Source of the DNA: DSYU01 sp963827605
GTDB lineage: Bacteria > Chloroflexota > Anaerolineae > Anaerolineales > Anaerolineaceae
DNA: 64,000 nt
Direction: 5' to 3'
Assembly (NCBI GenBank): GCA_963827605.1
Contig: CAWHBK010000003.1
Span: forward strand, 248,001-312,000
In this document: positions 25,978 to 34,816 of the stretch, piece by piece
Position numbering within the stretch: the first letter of the stretch is position 1
How the letters are laid out: each line of letters starts with the position of its first letter
Program-made: the position numbers and the translations under genes
Notes under the pieces: generated by a model
What the model saw: only the letters and a program-made list of their open reading frames with translations
Databases searched by the model: none
What the model was told of the DNA's origin: nothing

Positions 25978-27252
25978 TTAGAACGTGGGGATCGTATTGG
26001 TTGCGCGAGGGAGAATGGCGATGCTGCTCAATTCGGATGGGGCAGGGGACAGGTGTTCGGCAGCCAGCCGGAATGCCTGATCCAGATTTGCGGCAGGCGT
26101 CATCAACAGCCCGGAAACCAACCCGGCCGGTATGCTGGATACCAGGATAATCGTTACCCTGGCTGCATCGCGAGCTACTTGAAAGGCTTTATGCGGGCCA
26201 ACACGGAAACCCAGGCGCTGGAATTTCGTAAACACATCCTGAGGAGAAGTTACGTCATGCATAAATTCTTCATACGCCGGGCTGCCGCTGCCTTCGGGGC
26301 ATTCAGCTACCAGAATGATCACCCCACCATCCCGTGTGAAAAGCGAAGCATGGGTGAGGGCTTTCTGGGACTGGTAGAAGTTGATATCTTTTGGCGCGCC
26401 GCCTGCCGAGGCAATGACCAGGTCGTATTTTTTGCCGGCTTTCACCTGGCAAATTTCCTGGCTGATGGGAATCCCGGCCTGCAGGACCGCATCTGGCCCA
26501 CCACTGACCGCGCGCACAATCTTTTTATCGCCGTTCAGGATGGCGTTCAGCGCAAATTGTACCTGCATTGCGCGGCCTATCTCTTCGATATCCTGGCGCA
26601 GCGGGTTATGCTCAAATGCAGCAATTCGCGCGCCCGGCTCGCTGAGCATGGCATGGTTCGGATTGATCGTTTCGCGGCCGGCCAGGCCAATTGCGGCTGT
26701 TTTATAACCACCCGAAAAGCCCGCGAAATGGTGGGGTTCGATATTCCCTACCACAATACGCAGGTCGGATTCAATAAAGCGCCGGTTAGCCCAAATGGGC
26801 GTGCCGCGGGTGGTGGTTCCCAGATTTACCAAATTTGCCGCATCATCACAGTTGTGCGAAACCACCTTGTATTTGTGGAAAACCGCGCCGGGGAGGATGC
26901 GGTTGTATTCGGCGGGGGGTAAGGGCAGATGGGTCCCGGTAGCAATAAAAAAGGTAATCGCTTCCTCTGGTACGCCCGCGGCATGCAGCGCATCCAATAA
27001 GGGCGGCAGCAAATGCTCGTGGGGCACAGGGCGGGTTTTGTCATTGATCGCAATCGCCACCGTTTTTACTGGCAGGTATGCGGATAAAGGCTTACCATCG
27101 ACAGGCCGGTCAAGAGCATCGCGGACCACCTGCAATGGATTTTCAGCGGGTTGAACATAGGGAGGTTCAATCCAATCTACGCAATACGTGGCAGGGATTT
27201 CCAGGCTTTGCTGTTCATGACCATAGAGTAGGTGGAAGACAGGCATATTCAT
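25978..27252 (-). CDS. LarA-like nickel-pincer racemase family protein
   Basis: A 424-residue protein of the lactate racemase LarA family, which uses a nickel-pincer nucleotide cofactor to racemise or epimerise 2-hydroxy acids. NDKTRPVPHEHLLP and FFIATGTHLP open the N-terminal domain. IEPHHFAGFSGGYKT (about residues 170-184) carries the His and Lys of the active site. The pincer-synthesis genes larB, larC and larE are absent from the window. Many LarA homologues act on substrates other than lactate, so the exact reaction is open. The second Met (27246) has better ribosome-site spacing than the first. Confidence 0.8.
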   Translation of the reverse strand: MNMPVFHLLYGHEQQSLEIPATYCVDWIEPPYVQPAENPLQVVRDALDRPVDGKPLSAYLPVKTVAIAINDKTRPVPHEHLLPPLLDALHAAGVPEEAITFFIATGTHLPLPPAEYNRILPGAVFHKYKVVSHNCDDAANLVNLGTTTRGTPIWANRRFIESDLRIVVGNIEPHHFAGFSGGYKTAAIGLAGRETINPNHAMLSEPGARIAAFEHNPLRQDIEEIGRAMQVQFALNAILNGDKKIVRAVSGGPDAVLQAGIPISQEICQVKAGKKYDLVIASAGGAPKDINFYQSQKALTHASLFTRDGGVIILVAECPEGSGSPAYEEFMHDVTSPQDVFTKFQRLGFRVGPHKAFQVARDAARVTIILVSSIPAGLVSGLLMTPAANLDQAFRLAAEHLSPAPSELSSIAILPRATNTIPTF

Positions 27253-27281
27253 TTTCCCATATCCCGATAAGGGGTATCTTT

Positions 27282-28340
27282 TTAATAAATTGGCCCGCTT
27301 CTCAACGAGGCCACGACTTCATCACCCCGCAAGCCCATACAATTGACGCCTTGCACAACACCTTCGGTGGGGGGGATCTCGCTGGATGGGAAACGGATCA
27401 CTTTCCCTAAACGCGAAACGATGAACAGGTCATCATTCTCCTCGACGGTGGCGACGCCAGCAACTTTATTGCATTTCATGGCAATTTTTCCGCTGCCGCC
27501 AGGTGATTTGTTCGGCGCAAATCCGCTCATCAGGCGGATGGTTCCACGACCATCGGCGCCCAGGATAAAAACACTGCTATCCGGGTACACTGAGGTCACG
27601 CCCACAACCCGGTCGTCGCCTGATAAGCGGATCCCCTGATCGCCCTGAGGAGCAATCGATTTCTCCGCGAAACGGATCCCAATACCCTGTTGGGTAATCA
27701 CGAATAATTCTGATTCACCTGGCGTCCAACATGCCCCTGCCAGCGGGCCAAAATCGTTGTAGTTGAAAAGGGAGGTGCCGGGACGCATATGTTCCCCAAA
27801 CAGGTGATGGCGCAAGCAGCGCACGCGCCCGCTTTCACTGACCAGGGCGATATATCCTTTTGCCTGCTCTGGTAATATCGTTACCAGCGTCTCATCGGGC
27901 TCAAGGCCGAACCGTTCAGTAGCCAGACTGCCTTTTGCAAAGATGGGCGTAGCGGCAATCGCATTCAGCGACTGGCGAAAGACGCGGGCCCGGCTGGTGA
28001 AAAATAAAAGGTTCTGGTTTTCTTCCGCGCTGCTAAGTAGAACGGGGAAGTCCGGCGGATCAATATCAAAACCAAACACCCCCATGCCGCCGCGGTGCTG
28101 GCGAGAGTACAAATGCCGAAAAGCACGCTTGGCCAGCCCCAAATGACTGACCATGATGATATTGACCGTGGTTTCATGTTCAGCAGGCAGCGCCTCTGCC
28201 GCTCGCTCCGCGGCCAGTTCGCCGCTTTCGGTTTCAGGAATACTACCAATGCGTGCCTGACGAACACCAGTCTTCTTCTCAAGGAATTCGATGTAGGCAA
28301 TTATCGAAGGGTCAAGGTTACTTAAGTCTGGACGTTGCAT
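27282..28340 (-). CDS. Free-standing GyrA C-terminal domain protein with a GyrA-box-like motif
   Basis: A 352-residue protein consisting of DNA gyrase A CTD repeats with no ATPase or breakage-reunion domain. The first blade contains SRQHRGGMGVFGFD, matching the GyrA box QRRGGKG that lets gyrase wrap DNA. Later blades are ENQNLLFFTSRARVFRQ, GYIALVSESGRVRCLR, ELFVITQQGIGIRFAE, SVFILGADGRGTIRL and DLFIVSRLGKVIRFPSSEIP. The N-terminal ~60 residues are acidic and probably flexible. It could wrap or bend DNA by itself or modulate gyrase. It is the second such gene in the window and the better match. The gene is 29 bp upstream of the LarA-like gene on the same strand. Confidence 0.8.
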   Translation of the reverse strand: MQRPDLSNLDPSIIAYIEFLEKKTGVRQARIGSIPETESGELAAERAAEALPAEHETTVNIIMVSHLGLAKRAFRHLYSRQHRGGMGVFGFDIDPPDFPVLLSSAEENQNLLFFTSRARVFRQSLNAIAATPIFAKGSLATERFGLEPDETLVTILPEQAKGYIALVSESGRVRCLRHHLFGEHMRPGTSLFNYNDFGPLAGACWTPGESELFVITQQGIGIRFAEKSIAPQGDQGIRLSGDDRVVGVTSVYPDSSVFILGADGRGTIRLMSGFAPNKSPGGSGKIAMKCNKVAGVATVEENDDLFIVSRLGKVIRFPSSEIPPTEGVVQGVNCMGLRGDEVVASLRSGPIY

Positions 28341-28421
28341 TGCGTCTAATCTCTCAACGGGAATTTCGACAAAGCAGTCTCTGGCGCCTGGGCCAGGAAG
28401 ATCACAAGATATAATTGTAAC

Positions 28422-28955
28422 ATGATAACCCCAGACTCAATTACCATCCGCGTTGCTTGCCTGGAGGATGCAGCGCTTTTATCCGAACTCGGTGCAGAAG
28501 CATTTTCGCAGGCCTTTGGCAAAGATAACACCCCCGAGGATATGGCCGCGTATCTGGCCGGTTCTTTTAGCCCTGCCAGGCAGGCCGAAGAACTGTCCCG
28601 CCCGGGATCAACATTTTTTATCCTCGAATCGGCTGGGAAGACGGCCGGGTATGCCCACGTCCAGGAAAGCCGGCCGCCAACCTGTATTACAGGTAGCCGG
28701 CCGGTGGAGCTGTCCCGTTTCTATTTATTGCGGGATTGGATCGGTAAGGGGTTGGCTGCTCCGCTGATGCAAGCCTGTATTGCTGAAGTCCAGGGTAGGG
28801 GAGGGGATGTGCTGTGGTTGGGGGTATGGCAGAAGAATGCAAGAGCCATTGCTTTTTACAAAAAGAGTGGGTTTGAGATCGCGGGTACACAAACCTTTCT
28901 GCTGGGCAGTGATTTGCAGCACGACTATGTTATGCGGCGGAGTTTGTCGGGGTAG
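28422..28955 (+). CDS. GNAT family N-acetyltransferase
   Basis: A 177-residue acetyltransferase of the GNAT fold, transferring acetyl from acetyl-CoA to an amine. The N-terminus SITIRVACLEDAALLSELG and the YFxxT-like SPARQAEELSRPG are usual for the subgroup. The acetyl-CoA loop is DWIGKGLAAPLMQACIAE, and LGVWQKNARAIAFYKKSGF gives strand 5/helix 4 typical of the family. The acceptor cannot be told. It is divergent from the GyrA-CTD gene; the 81 bases between them must hold both promoters. Confidence 0.88.
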   Translation: MITPDSITIRVACLEDAALLSELGAEAFSQAFGKDNTPEDMAAYLAGSFSPARQAEELSRPGSTFFILESAGKTAGYAHVQESRPPTCITGSRPVELSRFYLLRDWIGKGLAAPLMQACIAEVQGRGGDVLWLGVWQKNARAIAFYKKSGFEIAGTQTFLLGSDLQHDYVMRRSLSG

Positions 28956-28997
28956 GGGTTATTTCCGCCTGGAATTGTCCCTACCGGGGATAAAGCA

Positions 28998-29039
28998 AAT
29001 TTATGCTTTTGATAACTATCATTATCAAAAGCATAAATT
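28998..29039. repeat. Perfect 18-bp inverted repeat (AT-rich hairpin)
   Basis: AATTTATGCTTTTGATAA and its exact complement are separated by six bases (CTATCA). There is no T-tract, so it is not a normal intrinsic terminator. It could be a palindromic protein-binding site, a transcript-end hairpin for the acetyltransferase gene, or a remnant of a mobile element. Confidence 0.8.
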
Positions 29040-29320
29040 ACCCTATATACAAGACCGATAGGATACCCCTACTTCTATTTGATGGACTATTTTGGCAAGG
29101 TATGAAAAACATATATTAGCGCTGCAAAATCTGTAGGAAAATCCTTGAGAACCGGTTGAGCAGACCCGCATGCATTAGAGCTACTCTGTTCCCATTGATC
29201 ATGACAGGCGCCCCCCCAGTCGCCTCTTGAAATGTAGCGTTCCACATGACTGCGTTGATTTTCTCGGATTTAATGCTTCCCCTATTTTTGTACACAGCGT
29301 GTATAATGTATAATGTATTT
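29040..29320. other. Gene-poor intergenic stretch
   Basis: No supportable gene. On the - strand about 60 codons are open and end in a TAA near 29116 (segment ATGGAPVMINGNRVAL), but there is no start, ribosome site or recognised family, so it could be a gene remnant. Near 29288-29314 TTGTAC and TATAAT lie 15 bases apart, a weak + strand promoter pair reading into the hairpin at 29321. Confidence 0.5.
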
Positions 29321-29355
29321 CAGGGTTGCGGGCACGCTTAGTGCCCGCAACCCTG
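29321..29355. repeat. Perfect 15-bp GC-rich hairpin
   Basis: CAGGGTTGCGGGCAC, loop GCTTA, and the exact complement. It lies just downstream of the 3' end of the CHRD remnant on the - strand, so it may be that gene's old terminator; the T-rich sequence beyond (on the - strand AAATACATTATAC) is poor. Confidence 0.7.
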
Positions 29356-29369
29356 TTATTACCCTACCT

Positions 29370-29563
29370 CTACTTTAATAACTGTAATTGTCCCCGGATT
29401 GCGCCAGATGGAAACTCAGTTGTATGGACGTTCACATAGTAATCAGAGGGGGTCTTGACAATTGCCTGGATCAAGGTTGGATCGACGCCGCTGACACAAC
29501 CAGCGGACACACCTTCCTCACCAGGCGGATTCAGTAATAAGTGATACGTATATCGCCTAAATT
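29370..29563 (-). pseudogene. 3' remnant of a CHRD-domain protein gene
   Basis: The - strand here is open for about 64 codons up to a TAG and reads LLLNPPGEEGVSAGCVSGVD, then PSDYYVNVHTTEFPSGAIRG. This closely matches the C-terminal half of bacterial CHRD (chordin) domains, which normally read ADYYVNVHTxxxPxGxIRGQL. Upstream, the same frame meets TAA and TAG stops within a few codons and no N-terminal half is visible. I read it as a decayed copy rather than an expressed gene. CHRD proteins are usually secreted; their role in bacteria is poorly known. Confidence 0.7.
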
Positions 29564-29624
29564 CGGATTAAACCTACGGGGTAGAAATATGCCCTTCTTA
29601 ATAGGATAGTTCCCGAATAGCTTT

Positions 29625-30596
29625 GTGCCTGCAAATCAGGTAAAATTGATAAATATTAGGGTGGTATTGGCAAAGGTAAGGGAAGTGAGGCGCAAACAGA
29701 TCTGGAATTTTATAAAATTGACCCGCCCGCTTTTTTTAATGGGCGGATTGATGCTGTATTCCCTGGGGGGAGTAATCGCAATTTTCGAAGGGGCGCAGTT
29801 CCATGTATTGCGCTTCATCAGCGGGCAGGTGCTGGTGACCGCGATCCAACTGATGACCCATTACGCAAACGAATACTTTGATCAGGAAGGCGACCGGCAA
29901 AACAGCTCGCGCACCTGGTTTTCGGGCGGCAGTGGCGTGCTCGCTTCCGGCGATCTTTCACCGGCAGTTGCACGGAAGGCCGCGTTTCTTCTGGTTGGAA
30001 TATCGCTGCTCGCGCTCATAAATGCGGGCCTGCAAGTGCCCGTCGTATTCATCCTGGGATTGGTGAGTTTCATCGCGGCCTGGTCCTACTCGGGCCCACC
30101 GTTTGCCCTGGTGAATACTGGATGGGGGGAATTATCCGCTTCCATGGTGGTTGCATTCCTGGTTCCGATCGTTGGATATGCGATGCAGTCGGGCGGCAGC
30201 ATCAGCAGCACGGTGATTATCACCAGCCTGCCCCTGGTATTGATCCACCTGGCGATGCTCATCGCGTTTGAGATCCCCGACTATAAAGCAGATCAAGCCG
30301 TTGGAAAGCGAACCTTATGCGTGCGCTTCGGCGAAGAACAGGTGGCGCGCTTGCATAACTATGCCATTGTGCTGGCGTTCTGCGCGATGGTTGGACTATC
30401 GATCATTCGTTGGCCGGGCGCGCAGTTTGCCTGGCTGGCTTTCCCACTGGCCTTATGGCAGTCCGCAACCATCCGGCGCTACTTGCACCGGGCCAGCTTG
30501 CACTATCATAACCTGACAATCGGAGCCCTGGGATTGTTTGCCATCACCGCCGGGCTTTGGCTGGCCGGCTATGCCTGGCTGTACTTCAACAGCTAA
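29625..30596 (+). CDS. UbiA family prenyltransferase (MenA-like)
   Basis: A membrane prenyltransferase of up to 323 residues with about eight helices. The first Asp-rich motif NEYFDQEGD (N-x3-D-x3-D) and the second DYKAD are both present, as needed to bind Mg and prenyl diphosphate. FIKLTRPLFL is the usual first-helix entry. It is closest in look to 1,4-dihydroxy-2-naphthoate polyprenyltransferase of menaquinone synthesis, though no other men genes are near. Start is uncertain: GTG 29625 has no good ribosome site and the conserved part begins near residue 28. Confidence 0.85.
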   Translation: MPANQVKLINIRVVLAKVREVRRKQIWNFIKLTRPLFLMGGLMLYSLGGVIAIFEGAQFHVLRFISGQVLVTAIQLMTHYANEYFDQEGDRQNSSRTWFSGGSGVLASGDLSPAVARKAAFLLVGISLLALINAGLQVPVVFILGLVSFIAAWSYSGPPFALVNTGWGELSASMVVAFLVPIVGYAMQSGGSISSTVIITSLPLVLIHLAMLIAFEIPDYKADQAVGKRTLCVRFGEEQVARLHNYAIVLAFCAMVGLSIIRWPGAQFAWLAFPLALWQSATIRRYLHRASLHYHNLTIGALGLFAITAGLWLAGYAWLYFNS

Positions 30597-30624
30597 AAAA
30601 GGGAGGGAATAAACGGATGAGCAT

Positions 30625-30903
30625 ATGTACGCGCGACGAAAAAACTGGCCGCTCGAACGGGTGGAGCTTTCCATGGGGATGCAAAGTATGGAAAGTACCG
30701 CAGCCATTGATCCCAATGTTACGGGTGGCGAGGATGCAAAAGTACGCCACAGCTGGATCGAATCGAGCCTGACCCTGCATGGCCCCCTGACCCAGGAGCA
30801 GATGCAGCGTCTGGAACAGATCTCCAACCGCTGCCCGGTGCACCGCGCTCTGAGAGGCCAGATTGAGATCCGAATGACGGTCAGCAACCTGCAAGTCACC
30901 TAG
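30625..30903 (+). pseudogene. N-terminally truncated OsmC/Ohr-family protein
   Basis: The frame encodes the C-terminal ~90 residues of an OsmC-type protein: MYARRKNWPLERVELS is the long helix start, ESSLTLHGPLTQEQMQRLEQ follows, and NRCPVHRAL holds the second redox cysteine. Normal OsmC proteins are about 135-140 residues. The missing first half carries the first, peroxidatic cysteine. The preceding UbiA gene ends only 28 bp upstream, so the missing part is not merely frameshifted. A GGGAGG ribosome site near 30601 is better placed for ATG 30617 in a different frame. Probably a non-functional remnant, or a short single-cysteine variant. Confidence 0.7.
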
Positions 30904-30915
30904 TCAGAAAAGGAC

Positions 30916-31581
30916 TCAGCGGTGCTGGGTCACCCCAACCTGCTGGCACATATCCAGCACCGGGCAGGTAGAACAGCGCGGCAGCACTCCCGTACAGATG
31001 TGTTTGCCAAACGGAACCAGAAGCTGGTTGATTGGCAGCCAATACTTCTTTGGCAGCTTTTCCACCAGCGCCTGGGTCGTTCGTTCAGGTGAATTGGTCC
31101 GCACATATCCCCAGCGGTTGGTAACCCGGTGGACGTGTACATCCACGCTGATTTTTTCTGCCCCGCAGGCGATGCCCATCGCCAGGTTGGCGCACTTAAT
31201 GCCTACCCCGGAAAAAGAAAGAATTAATTCCTCATCGCAAGGCAGCTCACCACCGTAATCGGCGACCAAACGCTGGGCAATTGCCAGGATCTGGACCGCC
31301 TTCCGCTCGTGAAATGTACAGCCGTAAATCAGGCGGTCGATCTCCGCAACCGTCAGCTGGCTGACCGCCTCCGGCGTTCGCGCTCGGGCAAACAACTGCC
31401 GCGCCAGGCGAATGGAAACCTCATCCAGGGTGCGGATGGAAATCATGCAGGCGACCAGCTGCTCAAAGGGCGAACGATAGCCATCGTCGGCGAGTTCAAA
31501 CATGGCCGCCTTCGGGTACGGTTTTACCGCTTCCCGAACCTGTTCCATTACCACATCGATATCCAAGGGTACTTTGTTCAT
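30916..31581 (-). CDS. nth: Endonuclease III-like DNA glycosylase
   Basis: A helix-hairpin-helix DNA glycosylase/AP lyase of about 221 residues. The HhH segment FSGVGIKCANL contains the catalytic lysine, and VDVHVHRVTNR the catalytic aspartate. The C-terminal [4Fe-4S] cluster ligands are C-x6-C-x2-C-x5-C in CTGVLPRCSTCPVLDMC. It removes oxidised pyrimidines in base-excision repair. Start at ATG 31581 (GGAG 9 bases upstream) fits the family; ATG 31614, behind AGGAAGGGG, would add 11 residues and is also credible. The open frame further upstream is unsupported. It is divergent from the purine operon. Confidence 0.87.
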   Translation of the reverse strand: MNKVPLDIDVVMEQVREAVKPYPKAAMFELADDGYRSPFEQLVACMISIRTLDEVSIRLARQLFARARTPEAVSQLTVAEIDRLIYGCTFHERKAVQILAIAQRLVADYGGELPCDEELILSFSGVGIKCANLAMGIACGAEKISVDVHVHRVTNRWGYVRTNSPERTTQALVEKLPKKYWLPINQLLVPFGKHICTGVLPRCSTCPVLDMCQQVGVTQHR

Positions 31582-31786
31582 CCTATGCTCCTGCTTTCCA
31601 GTCACTTCCCCCATTGTTTTCCCCTTCCTATTAAACACGAAAACGCCGCAAATTGCTTCCCCCTGCCCTATTGATTTTATTGAGAATTGTAAGGGAATTT
31701 CAACGCCGATTCGGTTGACTAGACAACTTTGGCGGAGTACAATCGCGTATAACGGTTTTTGAGGCATTCCAATAAGGTTTATCCGT

Positions 31787-34700
31787 ATGAGCGAACTCAC
31801 TTCTTCTGGTTCGAATCAGGGCGTTTATCGGTTTATTGTCCGCCCAATCGCTGGCGATGATCCCCGGTCGATGGGCTATTTGGCCGACTCTCATGCGCTT
31901 GGCTTTTCCAACATCGAACAAATCCACTGTTATGATTTGTTCTTTATCGAGGGTTATATGAAGAACGAAGAGGCGGCGTTCCTGGCCGCCCGACTGCTTT
32001 CTGACCCTCTAACCCAAACGATAGAATGGGCGCGGCTAGACACACCAGCCGCGCCCGTTTCTTTCTTCCAAACCAGCCAGGGCGCGGAGGAACACACACG
32101 CGCTGTAGAGCGCCTGGCGCGCTCCTCCGAGTGCGTGGTCGAAGTTGCCTTACGGACCGGGGTAACCGACCCGGTGGCGGAACAAATTGTACGCGCCGCA
32201 CATGTTCTCGGCATTCACGGCGTACAGCGAGCATCGACCGGGCAGCAGTTTATCATCCTGGGACGCGACATCCTGGCTGAACAATTGAACCAGCTTGCCG
32301 GCCGCCTGCTGGCCAATCCGACCATCCAGCGGTTTGCACTGGGCGCCATCGAAGCAATATTCCCACACCCGGCCAGCGCCAGTGGAAAAGTCGAGTGGAT
32401 GCCCATCCGGGAGCTGACCGGGGAAGGCTTGCTGGCGCTGTCTGCGGAGCGCCGCGCGGCGCTGGATCGCGAGGAAATGCTTGCCATCCAGCGCTACTTC
32501 CAGGCAAAACAGCGCGACATGACCGATATCGAGTTTGAAACCATTGCCCAAACCTGGAGCGAGCACTGCGGCCATAAAACGTTCAAAGCCCGCATCACCA
32601 TCGAAAACCCAGGCGAAGGTATTTCAGGCCGCGGCCCGGCGGAAAGCCAGGTGGATAACCTGCTGAAAACGTACTTGCGCGCGGCAACCGATAAAATCAA
32701 TGCCCCCTGGGTGCGCTCGGCATTCGTTGATAACGCAGGGATTATCGATTTTGATGATCAGTACGAAGTATCCTTCAAGGTTGAAACGCACAACCACCCT
32801 TCCGCCATTGAACCATTTGGCGGAGCGAATACCGGCATAGGCGGGGTTATCCGGGATGTAATTGGCGTCTCCGCGAAACCAATTGCCGCCACGGATGTAT
32901 TGTGCTTTGGCATGCCAGATGCGTCGATAGATGATCTGCCGGCGGGGGTATTCCATCCGCGCCGGATCCGCTCCGGCGTCGTTTCTGGCGTGCAGGATTA
33001 CGGCAACAAAATCGGTCTGCCCACGGTGAGCGGTGCGATCTGGTACGACGCCGGTTTCACATCCAATCCACTGGTCTTCTGCGGCTGCGTGGGTATCGCT
33101 CCCAAGGGAAGCCACCCGCGCGAGCCGCTTCCCGACGACCGGGTGATTGTGTTGGGCGGCGGCACCGGGCGAGACGGCCTGCGCGGCGCGACATTTTCCT
33201 CGATGACCATGGATGCGCAGACGGGCGAAGTCGCCGGCGCATCTGTCCAGATTGGCGCGCCAATCGTTGAGAAAGGCCTGATCGACGTTATCGTCCAGGC
33301 GCGTGACCTGGGTTTGTATCATGCCATTACCGATTGTGGTGCGGGCGGCCTATCCTCCGCGGTCGGCGAAATGGCCAACCCCACCGGCGCGGATGTTGAC
33401 CTGCAAGGCGTGCGCCTAAAATATCCTGGCCTGGCGCCCTGGGAAATCTGGCTGTCGGAAGCGCAAGAACGGATGGTTCTGGCCGTTCCGAACACCACCC
33501 TGCCCCTGCTTCAAGAGCTGTGCCGTACGTTCGATGTAGATCTGATGGATATCGGCTGCTTTAACGGTTCCAGCCGGCTGGTTGTCCGCTATGGGGATGC
33601 GATTGTGCTGGATTTGGACAATGATTTCCTCCACGATGGGATTCCGCAGCGCCAGTTGCAGGCCGTTTTACCAACCCGACAGGTTCTTGAACCTGACCTG
33701 AGAAGGGATGCATCTCCACCAGGCAAGCGCTATGAAGAGGCCGACTATACGAATATTCTGTACCGTTTACTGGCCCATCCAAACATTGCTTCCAAGGCAG
33801 CGGTTATCCGCATCTATGATCACGAGGTTCAGGGGGGGACGGTGATCAAACCGCTAACCGGCGCAATGAATGATGGCCCATCCGATGGGGTGGTGCTCAA
33901 GCCGGTAAACACCGCCGGCAGCACCGCCGTCGTCCTGTCCGCCGGGATCAACCCGGAATACGGGAAATTCAACGTTTACAACATGACCCTCAGCGCGATT
34001 GACGAGGCCATCCGGAATGCAGTCGCGGTGGGCGCAAACCCAGAACGAATTGCCCTGTTGGATAATTTTTGCTGGGCAAACCCAAAAGATCCGGGCGTGA
34101 TGGGCGAACTGGTTGAAAGCGCGCGCGGCTGTTATGACGCAGCGTGTTTTTATGGCACCCCCTTTGTCTCCGGGAAAGACTCGTTAAACAACGAGTATCT
34201 GGGAAAGGACAACCGGCGCCATGCCATCCCCCCCACGCTGCTCATTTCCGCCATTGGCGTGATCCCAGACCTTACCCGCACAACCACCATGGATCTGAAG
34301 CAGCCCGGCGATTGGCTTTACCTGGTGGGACAATTCCAGCCCCGGCTGGTGGGCAGCCATTTCAACCTGGTCGCCAACCCATCCTACCTGGATACTGTTC
34401 CCGGTCTGCCCGACCAGGCTCCCCAACTGTATCGGGCGCTTTACGCTGCCATTCAAAAAGGGCTGGTACGCGCTTGCCATGACCTGAGCGAGGGCGGGCT
34501 GGCGGTTTCCGCCGCAGAGATGTGCATTGGCGGGCGCCTGGGTCTTGATTTACAGATCATGCAGGATCCGCAGATCCTGGAAGAAATAGACCCCACCTGG
34601 GCATTGTTTGGGGAAACCAATGGCTGCCTGCTGGTGGAAATTGCGCCAGAAAACGCCGCCCAGTTTGAAAGCGACCTGGCCAGGTTCGCCTGCCGAAAAT

Positions 34701-34807
34701 TAGGCAGTGTGACGCGTCTGGAAGGTTTGTGGATCCGGTCAGGCGAACAGCTTTTGATCGATGCGCCTGCTGATCAAATTATCCGCGCCTGGCAGGCGCC
34801 GAATTAA
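31787..34807 (+). CDS. purL: Phosphoribosylformylglycinamidine synthase, PurL with two PurS-like N-terminal repeats
   Basis: A 1006-residue FGAM synthase subunit (FGAR + ATP + NH3 to FGAM). Small PurL is about 740 residues and large PurL about 1300. This one adds ~200 N-terminal residues holding two PurS-like repeats: VYRFIVRPIAGDDPRSMGYL with LLSDPLTQTIEW, and VVEVALRTGVTDPVAEQIV with LLANPTIQRF. After these comes the linker ATWSEHC-like QTWSEHCGHKTFKA, then VETHNHPSAIEPFGGANTG and the ATP-grasp-like repeats (GGGTGRDGLRGA, SGKDSLNNEY). Glutaminase is a separate PurQ 9 bp downstream. It is the first gene of the purine operon. Confidence 0.95.
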   Translation: MSELTSSGSNQGVYRFIVRPIAGDDPRSMGYLADSHALGFSNIEQIHCYDLFFIEGYMKNEEAAFLAARLLSDPLTQTIEWARLDTPAAPVSFFQTSQGAEEHTRAVERLARSSECVVEVALRTGVTDPVAEQIVRAAHVLGIHGVQRASTGQQFIILGRDILAEQLNQLAGRLLANPTIQRFALGAIEAIFPHPASASGKVEWMPIRELTGEGLLALSAERRAALDREEMLAIQRYFQAKQRDMTDIEFETIAQTWSEHCGHKTFKARITIENPGEGISGRGPAESQVDNLLKTYLRAATDKINAPWVRSAFVDNAGIIDFDDQYEVSFKVETHNHPSAIEPFGGANTGIGGVIRDVIGVSAKPIAATDVLCFGMPDASIDDLPAGVFHPRRIRSGVVSGVQDYGNKIGLPTVSGAIWYDAGFTSNPLVFCGCVGIAPKGSHPREPLPDDRVIVLGGGTGRDGLRGATFSSMTMDAQTGEVAGASVQIGAPIVEKGLIDVIVQARDLGLYHAITDCGAGGLSSAVGEMANPTGADVDLQGVRLKYPGLAPWEIWLSEAQERMVLAVPNTTLPLLQELCRTFDVDLMDIGCFNGSSRLVVRYGDAIVLDLDNDFLHDGIPQRQLQAVLPTRQVLEPDLRRDASPPGKRYEEADYTNILYRLLAHPNIASKAAVIRIYDHEVQGGTVIKPLTGAMNDGPSDGVVLKPVNTAGSTAVVLSAGINPEYGKFNVYNMTLSAIDEAIRNAVAVGANPERIALLDNFCWANPKDPGVMGELVESARGCYDAACFYGTPFVSGKDSLNNEYLGKDNRRHAIPPTLLISAIGVIPDLTRTTTMDLKQPGDWLYLVGQFQPRLVGSHFNLVANPSYLDTVPGLPDQAPQLYRALYAAIQKGLVRACHDLSEGGLAVSAAEMCIGGRLGLDLQIMQDPQILEEIDPTWALFGETNGCLLVEIAPENAAQFESDLARFACRKLGSVTRLEGLWIRSGEQLLIDAPADQIIRAWQAPN

Positions 34808-34816
34808 AGGGACAAC

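Noticed and set aside
25966..26922. A 318-codon + strand frame opposite the LarA-like gene
   Set aside because: Antisense to a clear LarA family gene.
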